The notes: generated by a model not told the origin, from the sequence alone. A stretch of DNA of 64,000 nt from Sphingomonas naphthae (GCF_028607085.1 NZ_CP117411.1:372001-436000), one strand, 5' to 3'. Positions 36,971 to 49,044 are shown, numbered from the stretch's first letter. A program made the numbers and translations.

Positions 36971-37993
36971 TTAATACGCCCGCGCGATCGCGAATTCGAC
37001 CGCTTCAGTCAGCGCGGCGCGCGCCTTGCCGTGGGGGAAGCGGGCCAGCGAATCGATCGCGAGCTGGCCGTAATGGCGTGCCCGGCCGAGCGTGTCGCGC
37101 AGCGCGCCAGTGCTTTCGATCAGCGACTGGGCGTGGGCGAGATCGGCGTCGGAGACGCGGTGGCCCTCCATCGCGTCGCGCCAGAAGCGGCGGTCGGCCT
37201 CGTCGCCGCGCGCGTGGGCGAGGATGACGGGGAGGGTGACCTTGCCGTCGCGGAAATCGTCGCCGACGTCCTTGCCCATGGTCGCCTCGTCCGAAACATA
37301 GTCGATCGCATCATCGACCAGCTGGAAGGCGATGCCGAGGTTGCGGCCGTAGGCGTCGAGCGCCTCCTCCACCGCATCCTCCTGCTCCGCCACGACCGAG
37401 GCGATGCGGCAGGCGGCGGCGAACAAGGCGGCGGTCTTGGCGCCGATGATCTCGAGATAATGCTGCTCGCTGGTCTCCACCTTGCGCTGGGCGGTCAGCT
37501 GATCGACCTCGCCCTCGGCGATGACGGCCGACGCGTTGGAGAGGATGCGCAGCACGCGCAGCGAGCCATCCTCGACCATCAGCTCGAACGAGCGGCTGAA
37601 CAGGAAATCGCCGACCAGCACGCTGGCGGCATTGCCCCAGATGAGGTTGGCGGTGCGCTTGCCGCGCCGCATCCCCGATCCGTCTACCACATCGTCGTGC
37701 AGCAGGGTGGCGGTGTGGATGAATTCGACGCAGGCGGCCAGCTTGTGGTGGCGATTGCCCTGATAATCGAGCAGCCGGGCGCAGGCGAGCGTGAGCATCG
37801 GCCGCATCCGCTTGCCGCCGCCCGCGATCAGGTGGCCGGCCAGCTCCGGGATCAGCGACACCTGGCTCTGCATCCGCGCGAGGATGACGGCGTTGACCGC
37901 GTTCATGTCCTGCGCGACCAGATCGACGATCGGTTTCAGCGAAGGCTCGCGCGCGGTGGGCAGGCGGGTGACGTTGTTGCCGGTGGAGGACAT
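36971..37993 (-). CDS. Polyprenyl (octaprenyl-type) diphosphate synthase
   Basis: 340 residues. HTATLLHDDVVDGSGMRRGK (first Asp-rich motif DDxxD, about residue 96) and LGIAFQLVDDAIDYVSDEAT (second, about 225) coordinate Mg and diphosphate. GGGKRMRPMLTLACARLL is the IPP-binding region. The family elongates farnesyl diphosphate to the C40-C50 side chain of ubiquinone, consistent with an IspB role. The product length is not predictable here. ATG at 37993. Confidence 0.9.
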   Translation of the reverse strand: MSSTGNNVTRLPTAREPSLKPIVDLVAQDMNAVNAVILARMQSQVSLIPELAGHLIAGGGKRMRPMLTLACARLLDYQGNRHHKLAACVEFIHTATLLHDDVVDGSGMRRGKRTANLIWGNAASVLVGDFLFSRSFELMVEDGSLRVLRILSNASAVIAEGEVDQLTAQRKVETSEQHYLEIIGAKTAALFAAACRIASVVAEQEDAVEEALDAYGRNLGIAFQLVDDAIDYVSDEATMGKDVGDDFRDGKVTLPVILAHARGDEADRRFWRDAMEGHRVSDADLAHAQSLIESTGALRDTLGRARHYGQLAIDSLARFPHGKARAALTEAVEFAIARAY

Positions 37994-38119
37994 GGCCGGG
38001 CTTTGGTCGCTCGGCGGGCGAAAGGCAAGCATCGCGCGCGTGCTCCATCGCCGGGGTTGCACGGGCCGCCCCAAGCCCACACAAGCGTCCCCCAAGATCA
38101 GGGATTCGAGGGACAGACC

Positions 38120-39773
<1,654 letters not shown>

Positions 39774-39785
39774 ACACCAACGCTT

Positions 39786-39871
39786 CGTCATTGCGAGCAA
39801 GCGACGCAATCCAGTTCCGACGGTTGTGCCAGGCGGACAGGCTGGATTGCTTCGCTTGCGCTCGCAATGAC
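39786..39871. repeat. R3 palindromic repeat, copy 2
   Basis: CGTCATTGCGAGCAAGCGAC and its inverted counterpart ending at 39871 enclose a longer core than copy 1. It lies between folA and the M28 peptidase, on co-directional genes. Confidence 0.82.
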
Positions 39872-39917
39872 AGACTTTGATATTTTGCAGGCGGTCGATG
39901 CCTGAAAGGACCAGACC

Positions 39918-41552
39918 ATGAAGCTCCCCGCCCTCGCTTTCCTGCTGGCCTCCACCCCGCTCGCCGCCGCCCCACCGGCGGTGGACCCCGCCCGCCTCGC
40001 CGAAACCGTGAAGATCCTCGCCTCTGACGCGTTCGAGGGGCGTGGCCCCGGTACGCCCGGCGAGACCAAGACGATCGACTATCTCGTCGGCCGCTTCAAG
40101 GCGCTCGGCCTGCAACCCGCCGGTGACAAGGGCGGGTGGACGCAGGCGGTGCCGCTGGTGCGCACCCAGCTCGGCACGCCCGAGACGCTCGCGGCCGGCG
40201 GCAAGGCGCTCGCGATGGGCAAGGATATCTACGCCACCACCGTCCGCCCGATCGACCGGGTCGCCATCGCCGCGGCCCCCATGGTATTCGTCGGCTATGG
40301 CGTCAGCGCGCCCGAGAAACAGTGGGACGATTTCAAGGGCGTCGATCTCAAGGGCAAGGTCGCCGTCTTCCTCATCAACGATCCCGATTATGATGCCGCC
40401 GCCGACGAGCCGGTCGCGGGCCGCTTCAGCGGCAAGGCGATGACCTATTATGGCCGCTGGACCTACAAGTACGAGGAGGCTGCCCGGCGCGGGGCGATCG
40501 CGGCGCTGATCGTGCATGACATGGGCGCGGGCTATGGCTGGTCCACCGTCGTCGCGGGCGGTGGCGGCAATTACGATCTGCTGCGCGGCGCGGGCGAACG
40601 GCAGGGCCTGCCGTTGCAGGGCTGGCTTTCGGGCGAAGCGGCGGGCGCGCTGTTCCAGGCGGCCGGGCTCGATCTGGCGGCGCTGCGCGTCGCGGCGCGC
40701 AGGGCGGATTTCCAGCCCGTCGAACTGAAGGGCCAGAGCTTCGACGCGGCCATCCCCGTCAGCCATGAGGTGGTCCAGAGCCACAATGTGCTGGCGAAGC
40801 TGCCCGGCACCACCCACGCCGACGAGGCGATCGTCTATGCGGCGCATTGGGACGCCTATGGCCTCGGCACACCCGACGCGGAGAACAAGCGTGTCCGCCC
40901 CGGTGCCAACGACGATGCGCTGGGCGTCGCCGCCGTGCTGGAGGCGGCGCGGCTGTTCGTCGCCGGGCCGAAGCCCGCCCGCAGCATCGTCTTCGCCGCC
41001 TGGACCGCCGAGGAGCGCGGGTTGCTGGGATCGGAGGCCTATGCCCGCAAGCCGCTGGTGCCGCTGGAAAAGACCGTCGCCAATTTCACCTACGATATCT
41101 TCCAGACCGCCGGCCGTGCGCATGACGTGGTGCAGATCGGCGGCGGGCAGAGCGACCTCGACGATGCCCTCGTCGCGGCGGCCAGGGCGCAGGGCCGCAC
41201 CGTCACGCCCGACGCCAGGCCCGAACGCGGGCTCTTCTACCGCGCCGACCATTTCTCGCTCGCCAAGCGCGGCGTGCCGGTGCTGCTGATGATGGGCATC
41301 GGCGGCGGCGCCGATCTGGTGAACGGCGGCCGCGCGGCCGGCGACGCCTGGGTGAAGGATTATACCGACCGCTGCTACCACAAGAGCTGCGACGCCTACG
41401 GCGCGGACTGGAATCTCGAAGGCGCGGCGGAGGATACGGCGCTGTTCGTGACGATCGGCCGCGATCTGGCGAACAGCCGCCGCTGGCCGGCGTGGCGCGC
41501 CGGGACGGAGTTCAAGGCGCTGCGGGACAAGAGCGCGGCGGCGCGAAAGTAA
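39918..41552 (+). CDS. Secreted M28-family metallopeptidase
   Basis: 544 residues. A signal peptide (MKLPALAFLLASTPLAAAPP) is followed by an N-terminal segment and a PA-type insertion (~130-260). The M28 core then has the zinc ligands in VYAAHWDAYGLG (His/Asp, about residue 312), RPGANDDALGVAAVLEAAR, AAWTAEERGLLGSEAY (Glu-Glu) and a late YRADHFSLAKRGVP (His). It is probably a periplasmic or outer-membrane aminopeptidase acting on peptides. AAAGGA precedes the ATG. Confidence 0.9.
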   Translation: MKLPALAFLLASTPLAAAPPAVDPARLAETVKILASDAFEGRGPGTPGETKTIDYLVGRFKALGLQPAGDKGGWTQAVPLVRTQLGTPETLAAGGKALAMGKDIYATTVRPIDRVAIAAAPMVFVGYGVSAPEKQWDDFKGVDLKGKVAVFLINDPDYDAAADEPVAGRFSGKAMTYYGRWTYKYEEAARRGAIAALIVHDMGAGYGWSTVVAGGGGNYDLLRGAGERQGLPLQGWLSGEAAGALFQAAGLDLAALRVAARRADFQPVELKGQSFDAAIPVSHEVVQSHNVLAKLPGTTHADEAIVYAAHWDAYGLGTPDAENKRVRPGANDDALGVAAVLEAARLFVAGPKPARSIVFAAWTAEERGLLGSEAYARKPLVPLEKTVANFTYDIFQTAGRAHDVVQIGGGQSDLDDALVAAARAQGRTVTPDARPERGLFYRADHFSLAKRGVPVLLMMGIGGGADLVNGGRAAGDAWVKDYTDRCYHKSCDAYGADWNLEGAAEDTALFVTIGRDLANSRRWPAWRAGTEFKALRDKSAAARK

Positions 41553-41564
41553 GAACCGAAATCA

Positions 41565-41649
41565 CCGTTCGTCCCGAGCGAAGTCGAGGGACGTGCCCCA
41601 AAACGGTACGTCCAGCCTCGCGTCCCTCGACTTCGCTCGGGACGAACGG
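41565..41649. repeat. R2 palindromic repeat, copy 5
   Basis: CCGTTCGTCCCGAGCGAAGT opens and CTTCGCTCGGGACGAACGG closes. It occupies the gap between the convergent M28 peptidase and msrA. Confidence 0.85.
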
Positions 41650-41661
41650 TGAGGTGACGTA

Positions 41662-42210
41662 TCAGCTCGCCGCGACGCTGTCCTTCAGCCGCGCGGCATA
41701 GCTCTTGCGGAACTTGGCCAGCTTGGGCGCCACCACGACGGTGCAATAGCCGTTGCCGGCGCCTTCGCGGGCGAAATATTCCTGATGATAATCCTCGGCC
41801 GGCCACCAGCGCGCCAGCGGCTCGATCGTCGTGACGACGGGCTTCGGCCAATCCTCGCCGGCACGCGCGATCGCGGCCCTGGCCGACGCTTCCTGCTCGG
41901 GTGAGTGCGGGAAGATCGCCGAGCGATATTGCGGCCCCACGTCGTTGCCCTGACGGTTCAGCTGGGTGGGATCGTGCAGGTGGAAGAAGATGTCGAGGAT
42001 CTCGTCATAGCTGATGACGGCCGAATCATAGTCGATCCGCACCGCCTCGGCATGGCCGGTCGTCCCGGAACAGACCTGCTTGTAGGTCGGCGCCTCGACC
42101 GATCCGCCGATATAGCCGCTTTCGACCGAGTCCACGCCGACGATGTCGTCGAAGGCCGCCTCGATGCACCAGAAGCATCCACCGGCCAGGGTTGCGGTTT
42201 CGGTCGCCAT
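41662..42210 (-). CDS. msrA: Peptide-methionine (S)-S-oxide reductase
   Basis: 182 residues. LAGGCFWCIEAAFDDIVGV carries the catalytic GCFWC. GYIGGSVEAPTYKQVCSGTTGHAEAV and FFHLHDPTQLNRQGNDVGPQYRS are the substrate-site signatures. The ATG at 42210 follows AAGGAGAACGAC. There is no signal peptide, so it is cytoplasmic, in contrast to the exported MsrB above. Confidence 0.96.
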   Translation of the reverse strand: MATETATLAGGCFWCIEAAFDDIVGVDSVESGYIGGSVEAPTYKQVCSGTTGHAEAVRIDYDSAVISYDEILDIFFHLHDPTQLNRQGNDVGPQYRSAIFPHSPEQEASARAAIARAGEDWPKPVVTTIEPLARWWPAEDYHQEYFAREGAGNGYCTVVVAPKLAKFRKSYAARLKDSVAAS

Positions 42211-42354
42211 GTCGTTCTCCTTGCGCGCTTTGGCGAAGAGATAGGTCCGCTTCGGCGGAATGCCAGCGTTAGCGACGATCGTTAAAGGACCGGTTCATAT
42301 TGCGGTGCGACATACTATCGCCTAACCCCCTTAGCCGAAGGCTCATCCCTCCAG

Positions 42355-43386
42355 ATGCCGAGCATCCCCGAGACTATGGTTGATCGACGCACGATGATGG
42401 CTTCGGTTCTCCTCTCCACGCTCTTCGGCTGCGCGGCCTCCCCGCCTGCGGCCAAGCCCGCCGATCCGTGGAAGGATTGGAAGAGCCGCTTCGTCCAGCC
42501 GGACGGGCGGGTCACCGATACCGGCAACGCCAGCGTCAGCCATTCCGAGGGGCAGGGCTATGGCATGCTGCTGGCCGAAGCCAATGGCGATCGGGTGCTG
42601 TTCGACCGGATCTGGGGCTGGACCGACGCGGTGCTGGGCCGGCGCGACGTGCGGCTGTTCTCGTGGCGGTTCGATCCCGCCGGCAAGCCGCCGGTGGCCG
42701 ACACCAACAACGCGACCGACGGCGACCTGCTGATCGCCTGGGCGCTGCTGCGCGCCGCCAAGCGCTGGGGTGCCGCCAATTACGCCGATCACAGCCGCGC
42801 GATCCGCGTGGCGATCGGCACCAGCCTGGTCGTGCCGATCTATGGCCGGATCGTGCTGCTGCCGGGCCTGCAAGGCTTCGTCACGCCGCAGCGGACGACG
42901 CTGAACCCGTCCTATTACGTCTGGCCCGCGCTCGACGCCTTCCGCGCCGAGGATCCCGATGGCCCGTGGGGGCTGGTGATCGATCATGGCGAGAAGCTCA
43001 CGGCGGACGCGCGCTTCGGCTTCGCGTCGCTGCCGACCGACTGGGTCGATCTCGATCCCTCCGGCCCGGTCCACCCGACCGACGGCCGCCCGACCCACTT
43101 CGGCTTCGATGCGATCCGGGTGCCGCTCTACCTCACCTGGAGCCGCCGCACCGAACTGGCCGCCCCCTTCCGCACCTATTGGTCGGAAGAGGCGAACTTC
43201 ACGCCGTGGATCGACGTCTTCTCCGGCCAGCGCGCCACCTTCCCCATGTCGACCGGCGCCAAGGCCGTCGCAAAGGTGACGCTCGGCAATCCGATAGGCG
43301 GGACGATCGCGCCCACCGACGATTATTATTCCTCGACCCTCTTCCTCCTCGCCGGCACCGCCTCCAAAGAGGCGCGGCTCGCATGA
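42355..43386 (+). CDS. GH8 endoglucanase, BcsZ-like lipoprotein
   Basis: 343 residues. SLLSTLFGCAAS-type N-terminus (LLSTLFGCAAS) looks like a lipobox or weak Tat signal. NASVSHSEGQGYGMLLAEAN holds the GH8 catalytic acid Glu, DTNNATDGDLLIAWALL the base region, and NPSYYVWPALDAF and HPTDGRPTHFGFDAIRVPLY later conserved motifs. GH8 enzymes hydrolyse beta-1,4-glucans; here it may trim an exopolysaccharide, given ugd and galE downstream. ATG 42376 (MVDRRTMMAS) is an alternative start. Confidence 0.87.
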   Translation: MPSIPETMVDRRTMMASVLLSTLFGCAASPPAAKPADPWKDWKSRFVQPDGRVTDTGNASVSHSEGQGYGMLLAEANGDRVLFDRIWGWTDAVLGRRDVRLFSWRFDPAGKPPVADTNNATDGDLLIAWALLRAAKRWGAANYADHSRAIRVAIGTSLVVPIYGRIVLLPGLQGFVTPQRTTLNPSYYVWPALDAFRAEDPDGPWGLVIDHGEKLTADARFGFASLPTDWVDLDPSGPVHPTDGRPTHFGFDAIRVPLYLTWSRRTELAAPFRTYWSEEANFTPWIDVFSGQRATFPMSTGAKAVAKVTLGNPIGGTIAPTDDYYSSTLFLLAGTASKEARLA

Positions 43387-43405
43387 ATCACGGAGAATAG
43401 CGAAA

Positions 43406-44707
43406 ATGCGCATTGCGATGATCGGCACCGGCTATGTCGGCCTCGTCTCGGGGGCCTGCTTCTCCGATTTCGGCCATGACGTGATCTGCGTGGACAAGGA
43501 CGCGGGCAAGATCGCCTCGATCGAGGCCGGCAAGATGCCGATCTACGAGCCGGGGCTGGAAGATCTGGTGTCGTCCAACGTGAAGGCGGGCCGGCTCACC
43601 TTCACCACCGATCTCGCCGCCGCTGTGGCCGATGCCGACGCGGTGTTCATCGGCGTCGGTACCCCCTCGCGCCGGGGCGATGGCCATGCCGATCTCTCCT
43701 ACGTGTTCGCCGCCACGCGCGAGATTGCGGCGGCGGTGAAGAAGCCGGTCGTGATCGTCACCAAATCGACCGTGCCGGTCGGCACCGGCGACGAGGTCGA
43801 GCGGATCATCCGCGAGGTGAACCCCGACATCCAGGCGCATGTCGTCTCCAACCCGGAATTCCTGCGCGAAGGTGCCGCGATCGACGATTTCAAGCGGCCC
43901 GACCGCATCGTCTGCGGCACCGAGAGCGAGGACGCCAAGGAGGTGATGCGCGAAATCTATCGCCCGCTGTACCTCAACCAGGCGCCCCTGCTGTTCGTCA
44001 GCCGCCGCACCAGCGAACTCATCAAATATGCCGCCAACGCCTTCCTCGCGGTGAAGATCACCTTCATCAACGAGATCGCCGATCTGTGCGAGGCGGTGGG
44101 CGCCAACGTGCAGGACGTGTCGCGCGGCATCGGCCTCGACAATCGCATCGGTTCCAAATTCCTCCACGCCGGCCCCGGCTATGGCGGGTCGTGCTTCCCG
44201 AAGGACACGCTGGCGCTCCTCAAGACTTCCGAGGATTATCAGACGCCGCAGCGGATCGTGGAGGCGACCGTGCAGGTCAACGACAGCCGCAAGCGCGCCA
44301 TGGGCCGCAAGGTGCTGAAGGCGATGGGCGGCGACGCGCGCGGCAAGACCGTCGCGGTGCTGGGCCTGACCTTCAAGCCCGAGACCGACGACATGCGCGA
44401 CGCGCCCTCGATCGCGGTGGTGCAGGCCTTGCAGGATGCCGGCGCCAAGATCCGCGCCTACGATCCCGAGGGCATGGAACAGGCCCGGCCGCTGATGCCG
44501 GGCGTCGAGATGTGCGACGGCCCCTATGTGGCGGCCGAGGGCGCCAGCGCGCTGGTGATCGTGACCGAGTGGAGCGAGTTCCGCGCGCTCGATCTCAACC
44601 GCATGGCGACGGTGATGGCCGAAAAGGTGCTGGTCGACCTGCGCAACATCTATCCCTCGCGTGAGATCGACAAGGCGGGCTTCAGCTATACCGGCGTCGG
44701 CCGTTAA
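43406..44707 (+). CDS. ugd: UDP-glucose 6-dehydrogenase
   Basis: 433 residues. MRIAMIGTGYVGLVSGACF is the NAD site and VVIVTKSTVPVGTGDEVER the central element. AGPGYGGSCFPKDTLALL (about residue 254) bears the catalytic Cys. LGLTFKPETDDMRDAPSI is in the C-terminal UDP-binding domain. It oxidises UDP-Glc to UDP-GlcA for polysaccharide synthesis. GGAG precedes the ATG. It is followed by galE, giving a small sugar-nucleotide unit. Confidence 0.95.
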   Translation: MRIAMIGTGYVGLVSGACFSDFGHDVICVDKDAGKIASIEAGKMPIYEPGLEDLVSSNVKAGRLTFTTDLAAAVADADAVFIGVGTPSRRGDGHADLSYVFAATREIAAAVKKPVVIVTKSTVPVGTGDEVERIIREVNPDIQAHVVSNPEFLREGAAIDDFKRPDRIVCGTESEDAKEVMREIYRPLYLNQAPLLFVSRRTSELIKYAANAFLAVKITFINEIADLCEAVGANVQDVSRGIGLDNRIGSKFLHAGPGYGGSCFPKDTLALLKTSEDYQTPQRIVEATVQVNDSRKRAMGRKVLKAMGGDARGKTVAVLGLTFKPETDDMRDAPSIAVVQALQDAGAKIRAYDPEGMEQARPLMPGVEMCDGPYVAAEGASALVIVTEWSEFRALDLNRMATVMAEKVLVDLRNIYPSREIDKAGFSYTGVGR

Positions 44708-44765
44708 CGGGAGAAACCGATAGCGGACGCGCGATGATCGACGACGGACAGAAGGGATGCCGGGC

Positions 44766-45755
44766 ATGAAGGTGCTCGTCACCGGCGGGGCCGGCTATAT
44801 CGGCAGCCACACCGCCAAGCGGCTGGCCGAACATGGCCACACGCCGATCACCTTCGACAATCTGTCCACCGGCCATCGCGCGCTCGCCCGTTTCGGCCCG
44901 CTGGTGGTGGGCGACGTGACCGATCCGGCCGCGCTCGACGCCGCCATTTCCGCGCACCGGCCCGAGGCGATCGTCCACTTCGCCGCGCTGTCGCAGGTGG
45001 GCGAATCGATGCAGCGGCCGGAGCTGTATTTCCGCAACAATGTCGGCGGGACGGTCGCGCTGGTCGAGGCGGCGCTGCGCGGCAGGATCGGCACGTTCGT
45101 CTTTTCCAGCACGGCTGCGACCTATGGCATCCCGAGCCATGTGCCGATCCTGGAAACGCAGGCCGTCCAACCGATCAACCCCTATGGCGAATCCAAGCTC
45201 GCCTGCGAGATGCTGCTGCGCAGCGCCTCGGCGGCGCATGGCCTCAGCTGCACGGCGCTGCGCTATTTCAACGCGGCCGGCGCCGATCCGGGCGGGCTGA
45301 TCGGCGAGGCGCACGATCCCGAAACCCACGCCATTCCCCTGCTGCTGATGGCGGCGGCGGGCAAGCGCGCGGGCTTCGCGATCTTCGGCGACGATTACGA
45401 CACGCCCGACGGCACCTGCATCCGCGATTATCTCCACGTCACCGATCTGGCCGAAGCCCATGTCCGCGCGCTGACGCTCTCCGGCGCGGCGCGGTTCGAG
45501 GCGATCAACCTGGGCACGGGCCATGGCCAGTCGGTGCGCGAGCTGGTCGATGCGGCGCGCGCCGTGACGGGCCGCGACTTCCGCGTCGAGGCCAGGCCAC
45601 GCCGCGCGGGCGATCCGCCCAGCCTCGTCGCCGATGCCGGCAAGGCGCTCGACCTGCTCGGCTGGAAGGCGGAGCATTCGTCGCTCGACCACATCATGCG
45701 CACCGCGTGGGACTGGACCAACGCGCCGGCCAACCCGCTGCACAATCGAGGGTAG
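44766..45755 (+). CDS. galE: UDP-glucose 4-epimerase
   Basis: 329 residues from ATG 44766 (AAGGG nine nt upstream); an ATG at 44757 lacks spacing. MKVLVTGGAGYIGSHTAKRL is the NAD loop. STAATYGIP and INPYGESKLACEMLL hold the Ser and the YxxxK catalytic pair. FGDDYDTPDGTCIRDYLHV and EAINLGTGHGQSVREL are typical GalE C-terminal motifs. It interconverts UDP-Glc and UDP-Gal. Confidence 0.94.
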   Translation: MKVLVTGGAGYIGSHTAKRLAEHGHTPITFDNLSTGHRALARFGPLVVGDVTDPAALDAAISAHRPEAIVHFAALSQVGESMQRPELYFRNNVGGTVALVEAALRGRIGTFVFSSTAATYGIPSHVPILETQAVQPINPYGESKLACEMLLRSASAAHGLSCTALRYFNAAGADPGGLIGEAHDPETHAIPLLLMAAAGKRAGFAIFGDDYDTPDGTCIRDYLHVTDLAEAHVRALTLSGAARFEAINLGTGHGQSVRELVDAARAVTGRDFRVEARPRRAGDPPSLVADAGKALDLLGWKAEHSSLDHIMRTAWDWTNAPANPLHNRG

Positions 45756-45778
45756 GGGGGACGAGGCCGACCCTGCGG

Positions 45779-46222
45779 CTATCGATCCAGCCGCTTGCCG
45801 ACGACCATCACGTCGCTCTGCTCATAGCCCAGCCGGCCGTAGAACCCCCGCGCCGCCGCATTGTCCGCGCGGATCATCAGCTGCACCTTGGGCGCGCCTT
45901 CGGCCGCCAGCCATGCCTCCGCCGCCGCGACCATCGCGCGGCCCAGACCCTGCCCGCGCCGGTCGTCGGCCACCGCGAGGTAATAGAGCCAGCCGCGATG
46001 GCCGTCGAAGCCGGCCATCACCGTCGCCACCAGCCGATCGCCTGTCCCGCCACCATCCTCACGCGCGGCGAGGATGGTGGCGGTGGGGCAGGCCAGCGCG
46101 GCGGCGATGTCGGCGCGGGGGTCGTTCCACGGCCGGGTGAGGCCGGCCGCCTGCCACAAGGCGACCGCCGCCTCCGTCTCGGCCGGATCGAGCCGGCCGA
46201 TCGGGATGCCGGCCGCCGTCAC
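45779..46222 (-). CDS. GNAT N-acetyltransferase, YpeA-like
   Basis: 147 residues from GTG 46222, overlapping the valS stop (GTGA). [20 protein letters not shown] is the YpeA-type N-terminus. [21 protein letters not shown] is the acetyl-CoA loop (motif A), and [17 protein letters not shown] motif B. The substrate is unknown. Coupling to valS is notable because it implies co-translation with a tRNA synthetase. Confidence 0.87.
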   Translation of the reverse strand: MTAAGIPIGRLDPAETEAAVALWQAAGLTRPWNDPRADIAAALACPTATILAAREDGGGTGDRLVATVMAGFDGHRGWLYYLAVADDRRGQGLGRAMVAAAEAWLAAEGAPKVQLMIRADNAAARGFYGRLGYEQSDVMVVGKRLDR

Positions 46223-49044
46223 CCCAGCCGGTCGAGCGCGGCGCGCAGCCGCTCGGCTTCGGCGGAGCGATCGGCATGGTCGGCGCGGGCCTTGTCGATC
46301 GCCTCGGGCTTGGCCTTTTCGACGAAGCCGGGGTTGGACAGGCGCTTGTCGAGCGCGTCGCGTTCCTTCTCCGCCCCTTCCGCCGCCTTGGCGAGCCGCG
46401 CCTTCTCGGCGGCGAGATCGATCACGCCTTCCAAGGGGAGCGCATAGGTTTCGGCGCCGACGATCACCTGCGCGGCGCCCGACCCGGCGAACGCCTCGCG
46501 ATGCACGCCCGCCAGTCGCGCCATGCGGGTGAGCGCGGCATAATTTCGGTCGAGCCGCGCCTCGGTTTCGGCCGAGGGATCGGCGACGAACAAAGGCAGC
46601 TTGGCCCCCGGCGGCACGTTGAGTTCGGCGCGGGCGGCGCGGACTTCGGAAACCAGGCGGATCAGCCAGTCGATCTCCTCCAGCGCGGCCGGATCGATCG
46701 CGCGGGCGTCGGCCATCGGCCATTTCGCGACGATCAAATCGTACTCCCGCTCGCCGAGCGCGTGCCACAGCTCTTCGGTGAGGAAGGGCATGAAGGGGTG
46801 GAGGATGACGAGGATCTGATCCAGCACCCAGCCCGCCACCGCGCGCGTCTCGGCGGCCTGCGCTTCGTCCGCACCCTCGGCGAAGGAGGGCCCTTCGACT
46901 TTGCTCAGGACAGGCTTGATCAGTTCCAGATACCAGTCGCAGAAGCGCGACCAGACGAACTGGTAGATGATGTTGGCGGCCTCGTCGAAGCGCAGGTCGG
47001 CCAGCGCCAGATCGAGCGCCTGGATGGTCTTGACTGTCTCGGCCACGATCCAGCGGTTGACCGCGAGGGTCGCGGGCGGCGGCTCCAGCGTGGAGGAGGC
47101 GCCGATGCCATTGCCCTGCGCGAAGCGGGCCGCGTTCCACAGCTTGGTCGCGAAGTTGCGATAGCCCTCGACCCGCTTTTCATCGAGCTTGATGTCCCGC
47201 CCCTGGCTCTCCATCGCGGACAGCGTGAAGCGCAGCGCGTCGGCGCCGTATTTGTCGATCAGGCCGAGCGGATCGACGGTGTTGCCCTTGGACTTGGACA
47301 TCTTGGCACCCGTCGCGTCGCGGACGAGGCCGTGGAGGTAGAGCGTGCGGAACGGCACGTCCTTCATGAACTCGATGCCCTGCATGATCATGCGGGCATC
47401 CCAGAAGAAGAGGATGTCGAAGCCCGAGATCAGCACGTCGTTGGGATATCGCCCGGTCTCTCGGGGATCCTTATCCGGCCAGCCGAGCGTGCCGAACGGC
47501 CAGAGCGCGGAGGAGAACCAGGTGTCGAGGACGTCGGTTTCACGCCAGATCGCAACCTTGTTCTGATTTTCCATCCGCAGCTTTTCGTTGCTGCTAACGG
47601 CGCTGTCCCACTCCAGATATTCTTCCTCGCTATCGAGGATAACGAAGTTCTTATCGTCGCCATAATAGGCAGCCAACTGAGTTTGGACATCGTTCACGTC
47701 GTTTGCGACGAAGGCGATATCCTCGACAGTGGCACCGAAATTGGAAAGCGCATCCCCTTCGATACGCTTTGGTCCATACCAAGCTGGGATACGGTGTCCC
47801 CACCACAATTGGCGCGAGACGCACCATGGCTGGATGTTCTCCAGCCAATTGTAATAGGTCTTCTTCCAGCTTTCGGGCACGACCTTGATCGCGCCGGTCC
47901 GCACCGCTTCCAGCGCGGGCTGGGCCAGCGTCTTGGCGTCGACATACCACTGGTCGGTCAGCCACGGCTCGATCACCACGCCCGATCGGTCGCCGTAGGG
48001 CGTCTGGATGACGCGATCCTCGACCTTCTCCAGCGCGCCGGCCGCATCGAGCAGCTCGACGATCCGCTTGCGCGCGGCGAAGCGGTCGAGGCCGATCAGT
48101 TCGGCCGGGATCAGTCCGTCCGCCGTCTGGCAAATGGCGCCGCCCGCATCGAGCATGTTGAGCATGTCGCCGGCGGCGAAGCCCGCGCGGCGGCCGACCT
48201 CGAAATCGTTGAAGTCGTGGCCCGGCGTGATCTTCACCGCGCCCGATCCCAGTTCGGGATCGGCATGCTCGTCCGCCACGATCGGCATTTCGCGGCCGGT
48301 GATCGGCAGGCGGACTTTCTTGCCGATCAGCGCGGTATAGCGTTCGTCGGCGGGGTTCACCGCGACGGCCATGTCGGCCAGCATCGTCTCCGGCCGCGTC
48401 GTCGCGACCGAGATGGTGCCGGAGCCGTCGGCGAGCGGATAGCTCAGATGCCAGAACTTGCCCTGTATCTCGCGCGTCTCGACCTCAAGGTCGGAGATGG
48501 CGGTGCGGAAATGGGGATCCCAGTTCACCAGCCTTTTGTCGCGATACAGCAGCCCGCGTTTGTGCAGCTCGACGAAGACGTGGGCGACGGCCTTCGAGAA
48601 GCCCTCGTCCATCGTGAACCGCTCGTTGGCCCAGTCGCACGAGGCGCCCAGCCGGCGGAGCTGGCGGGTGATCTGGCCGCCGCTCTCTTCCTTCCATTGC
48701 CACACGCGTTCGAGGAACGCCTCGCGCCCCATGTCGGCGCGCTTCAGCCCCTCGGCGTCGAGCTGGCGCTCGACCACCATCTGCGTGGCGATGCCCGCAT
48801 GGTCGGTGCCGACCACCCACACCGCATCGCGCCCCTTGAGGCGCGCGTGGCGGACGAGGATGTCCTGCAACGTATTGTCGAGCGCATGGCCGATGTGGAG
48901 CGACCCCGTCACGTTGGGCGGCGGGTTGACGATGGTGAAGGGCTCGGCCCCCGGCCGCTCGGCGTGGAACTGGCCGGTGGTTTCCCAATGGGCATACCAG
49001 CGCGCCTCGATGGCGGCGGGGTCGAAGGTCTTGTCGATGGTCAT
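46219..49044 (-). CDS. valS: Valyl-tRNA synthetase, with two unusual insertions
   Basis: 941 residues from ATG 49044. [20 protein letters not shown] is the HIGH motif, [18 protein letters not shown] the KMSKS loop, and [12 protein letters not shown] is also present. The editing CP1 domain is present, and the C-terminal coiled coil runs from [20 protein letters not shown]. Two oddities: an AT-richer ~75-codon stretch (about 47550-47775) between the PAWYG and DVLDTWFSS motifs; and a half R2 repeat (46890-46912) translated in frame as [11 protein letters not shown], in the anticodon-binding region. The reading frame is intact. Confidence 0.95.
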   Translation of the reverse strand: MTIDKTFDPAAIEARWYAHWETTGQFHAERPGAEPFTIVNPPPNVTGSLHIGHALDNTLQDILVRHARLKGRDAVWVVGTDHAGIATQMVVERQLDAEGLKRADMGREAFLERVWQWKEESGGQITRQLRRLGASCDWANERFTMDEGFSKAVAHVFVELHKRGLLYRDKRLVNWDPHFRTAISDLEVETREIQGKFWHLSYPLADGSGTISVATTRPETMLADMAVAVNPADERYTALIGKKVRLPITGREMPIVADEHADPELGSGAVKITPGHDFNDFEVGRRAGFAAGDMLNMLDAGGAICQTADGLIPAELIGLDRFAARKRIVELLDAAGALEKVEDRVIQTPYGDRSGVVIEPWLTDQWYVDAKTLAQPALEAVRTGAIKVVPESWKKTYYNWLENIQPWCVSRQLWWGHRIPAWYGPKRIEGDALSNFGATVEDIAFVANDVNDVQTQLAAYYGDDKNFVILDSEEEYLEWDSAVSSNEKLRMENQNKVAIWRETDVLDTWFSSALWPFGTLGWPDKDPRETGRYPNDVLISGFDILFFWDARMIMQGIEFMKDVPFRTLYLHGLVRDATGAKMSKSKGNTVDPLGLIDKYGADALRFTLSAMESQGRDIKLDEKRVEGYRNFATKLWNAARFAQGNGIGASSTLEPPPATLAVNRWIVAETVKTIQALDLALADLRFDEAANIIYQFVWSRFCDWYLELIKPVLSKVEGPSFAEGADEAQAAETRAVAGWVLDQILVILHPFMPFLTEELWHALGEREYDLIVAKWPMADARAIDPAALEEIDWLIRLVSEVRAARAELNVPPGAKLPLFVADPSAETEARLDRNYAALTRMARLAGVHREAFAGSGAAQVIVGAETYALPLEGVIDLAAEKARLAKAAEGAEKERDALDKRLSNPGFVEKAKPEAIDKARADHADRSAEAERLRAALDRLG
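46890..46912. repeat. Half R2 repeat inside valS
   Basis: CCCTTCGACTTTGCTCAGGAC matches one arm of the R2 element; the other arm is missing. It is translated on the minus strand as VLSKVEGP within a surface loop of the synthetase. Confidence 0.75.
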
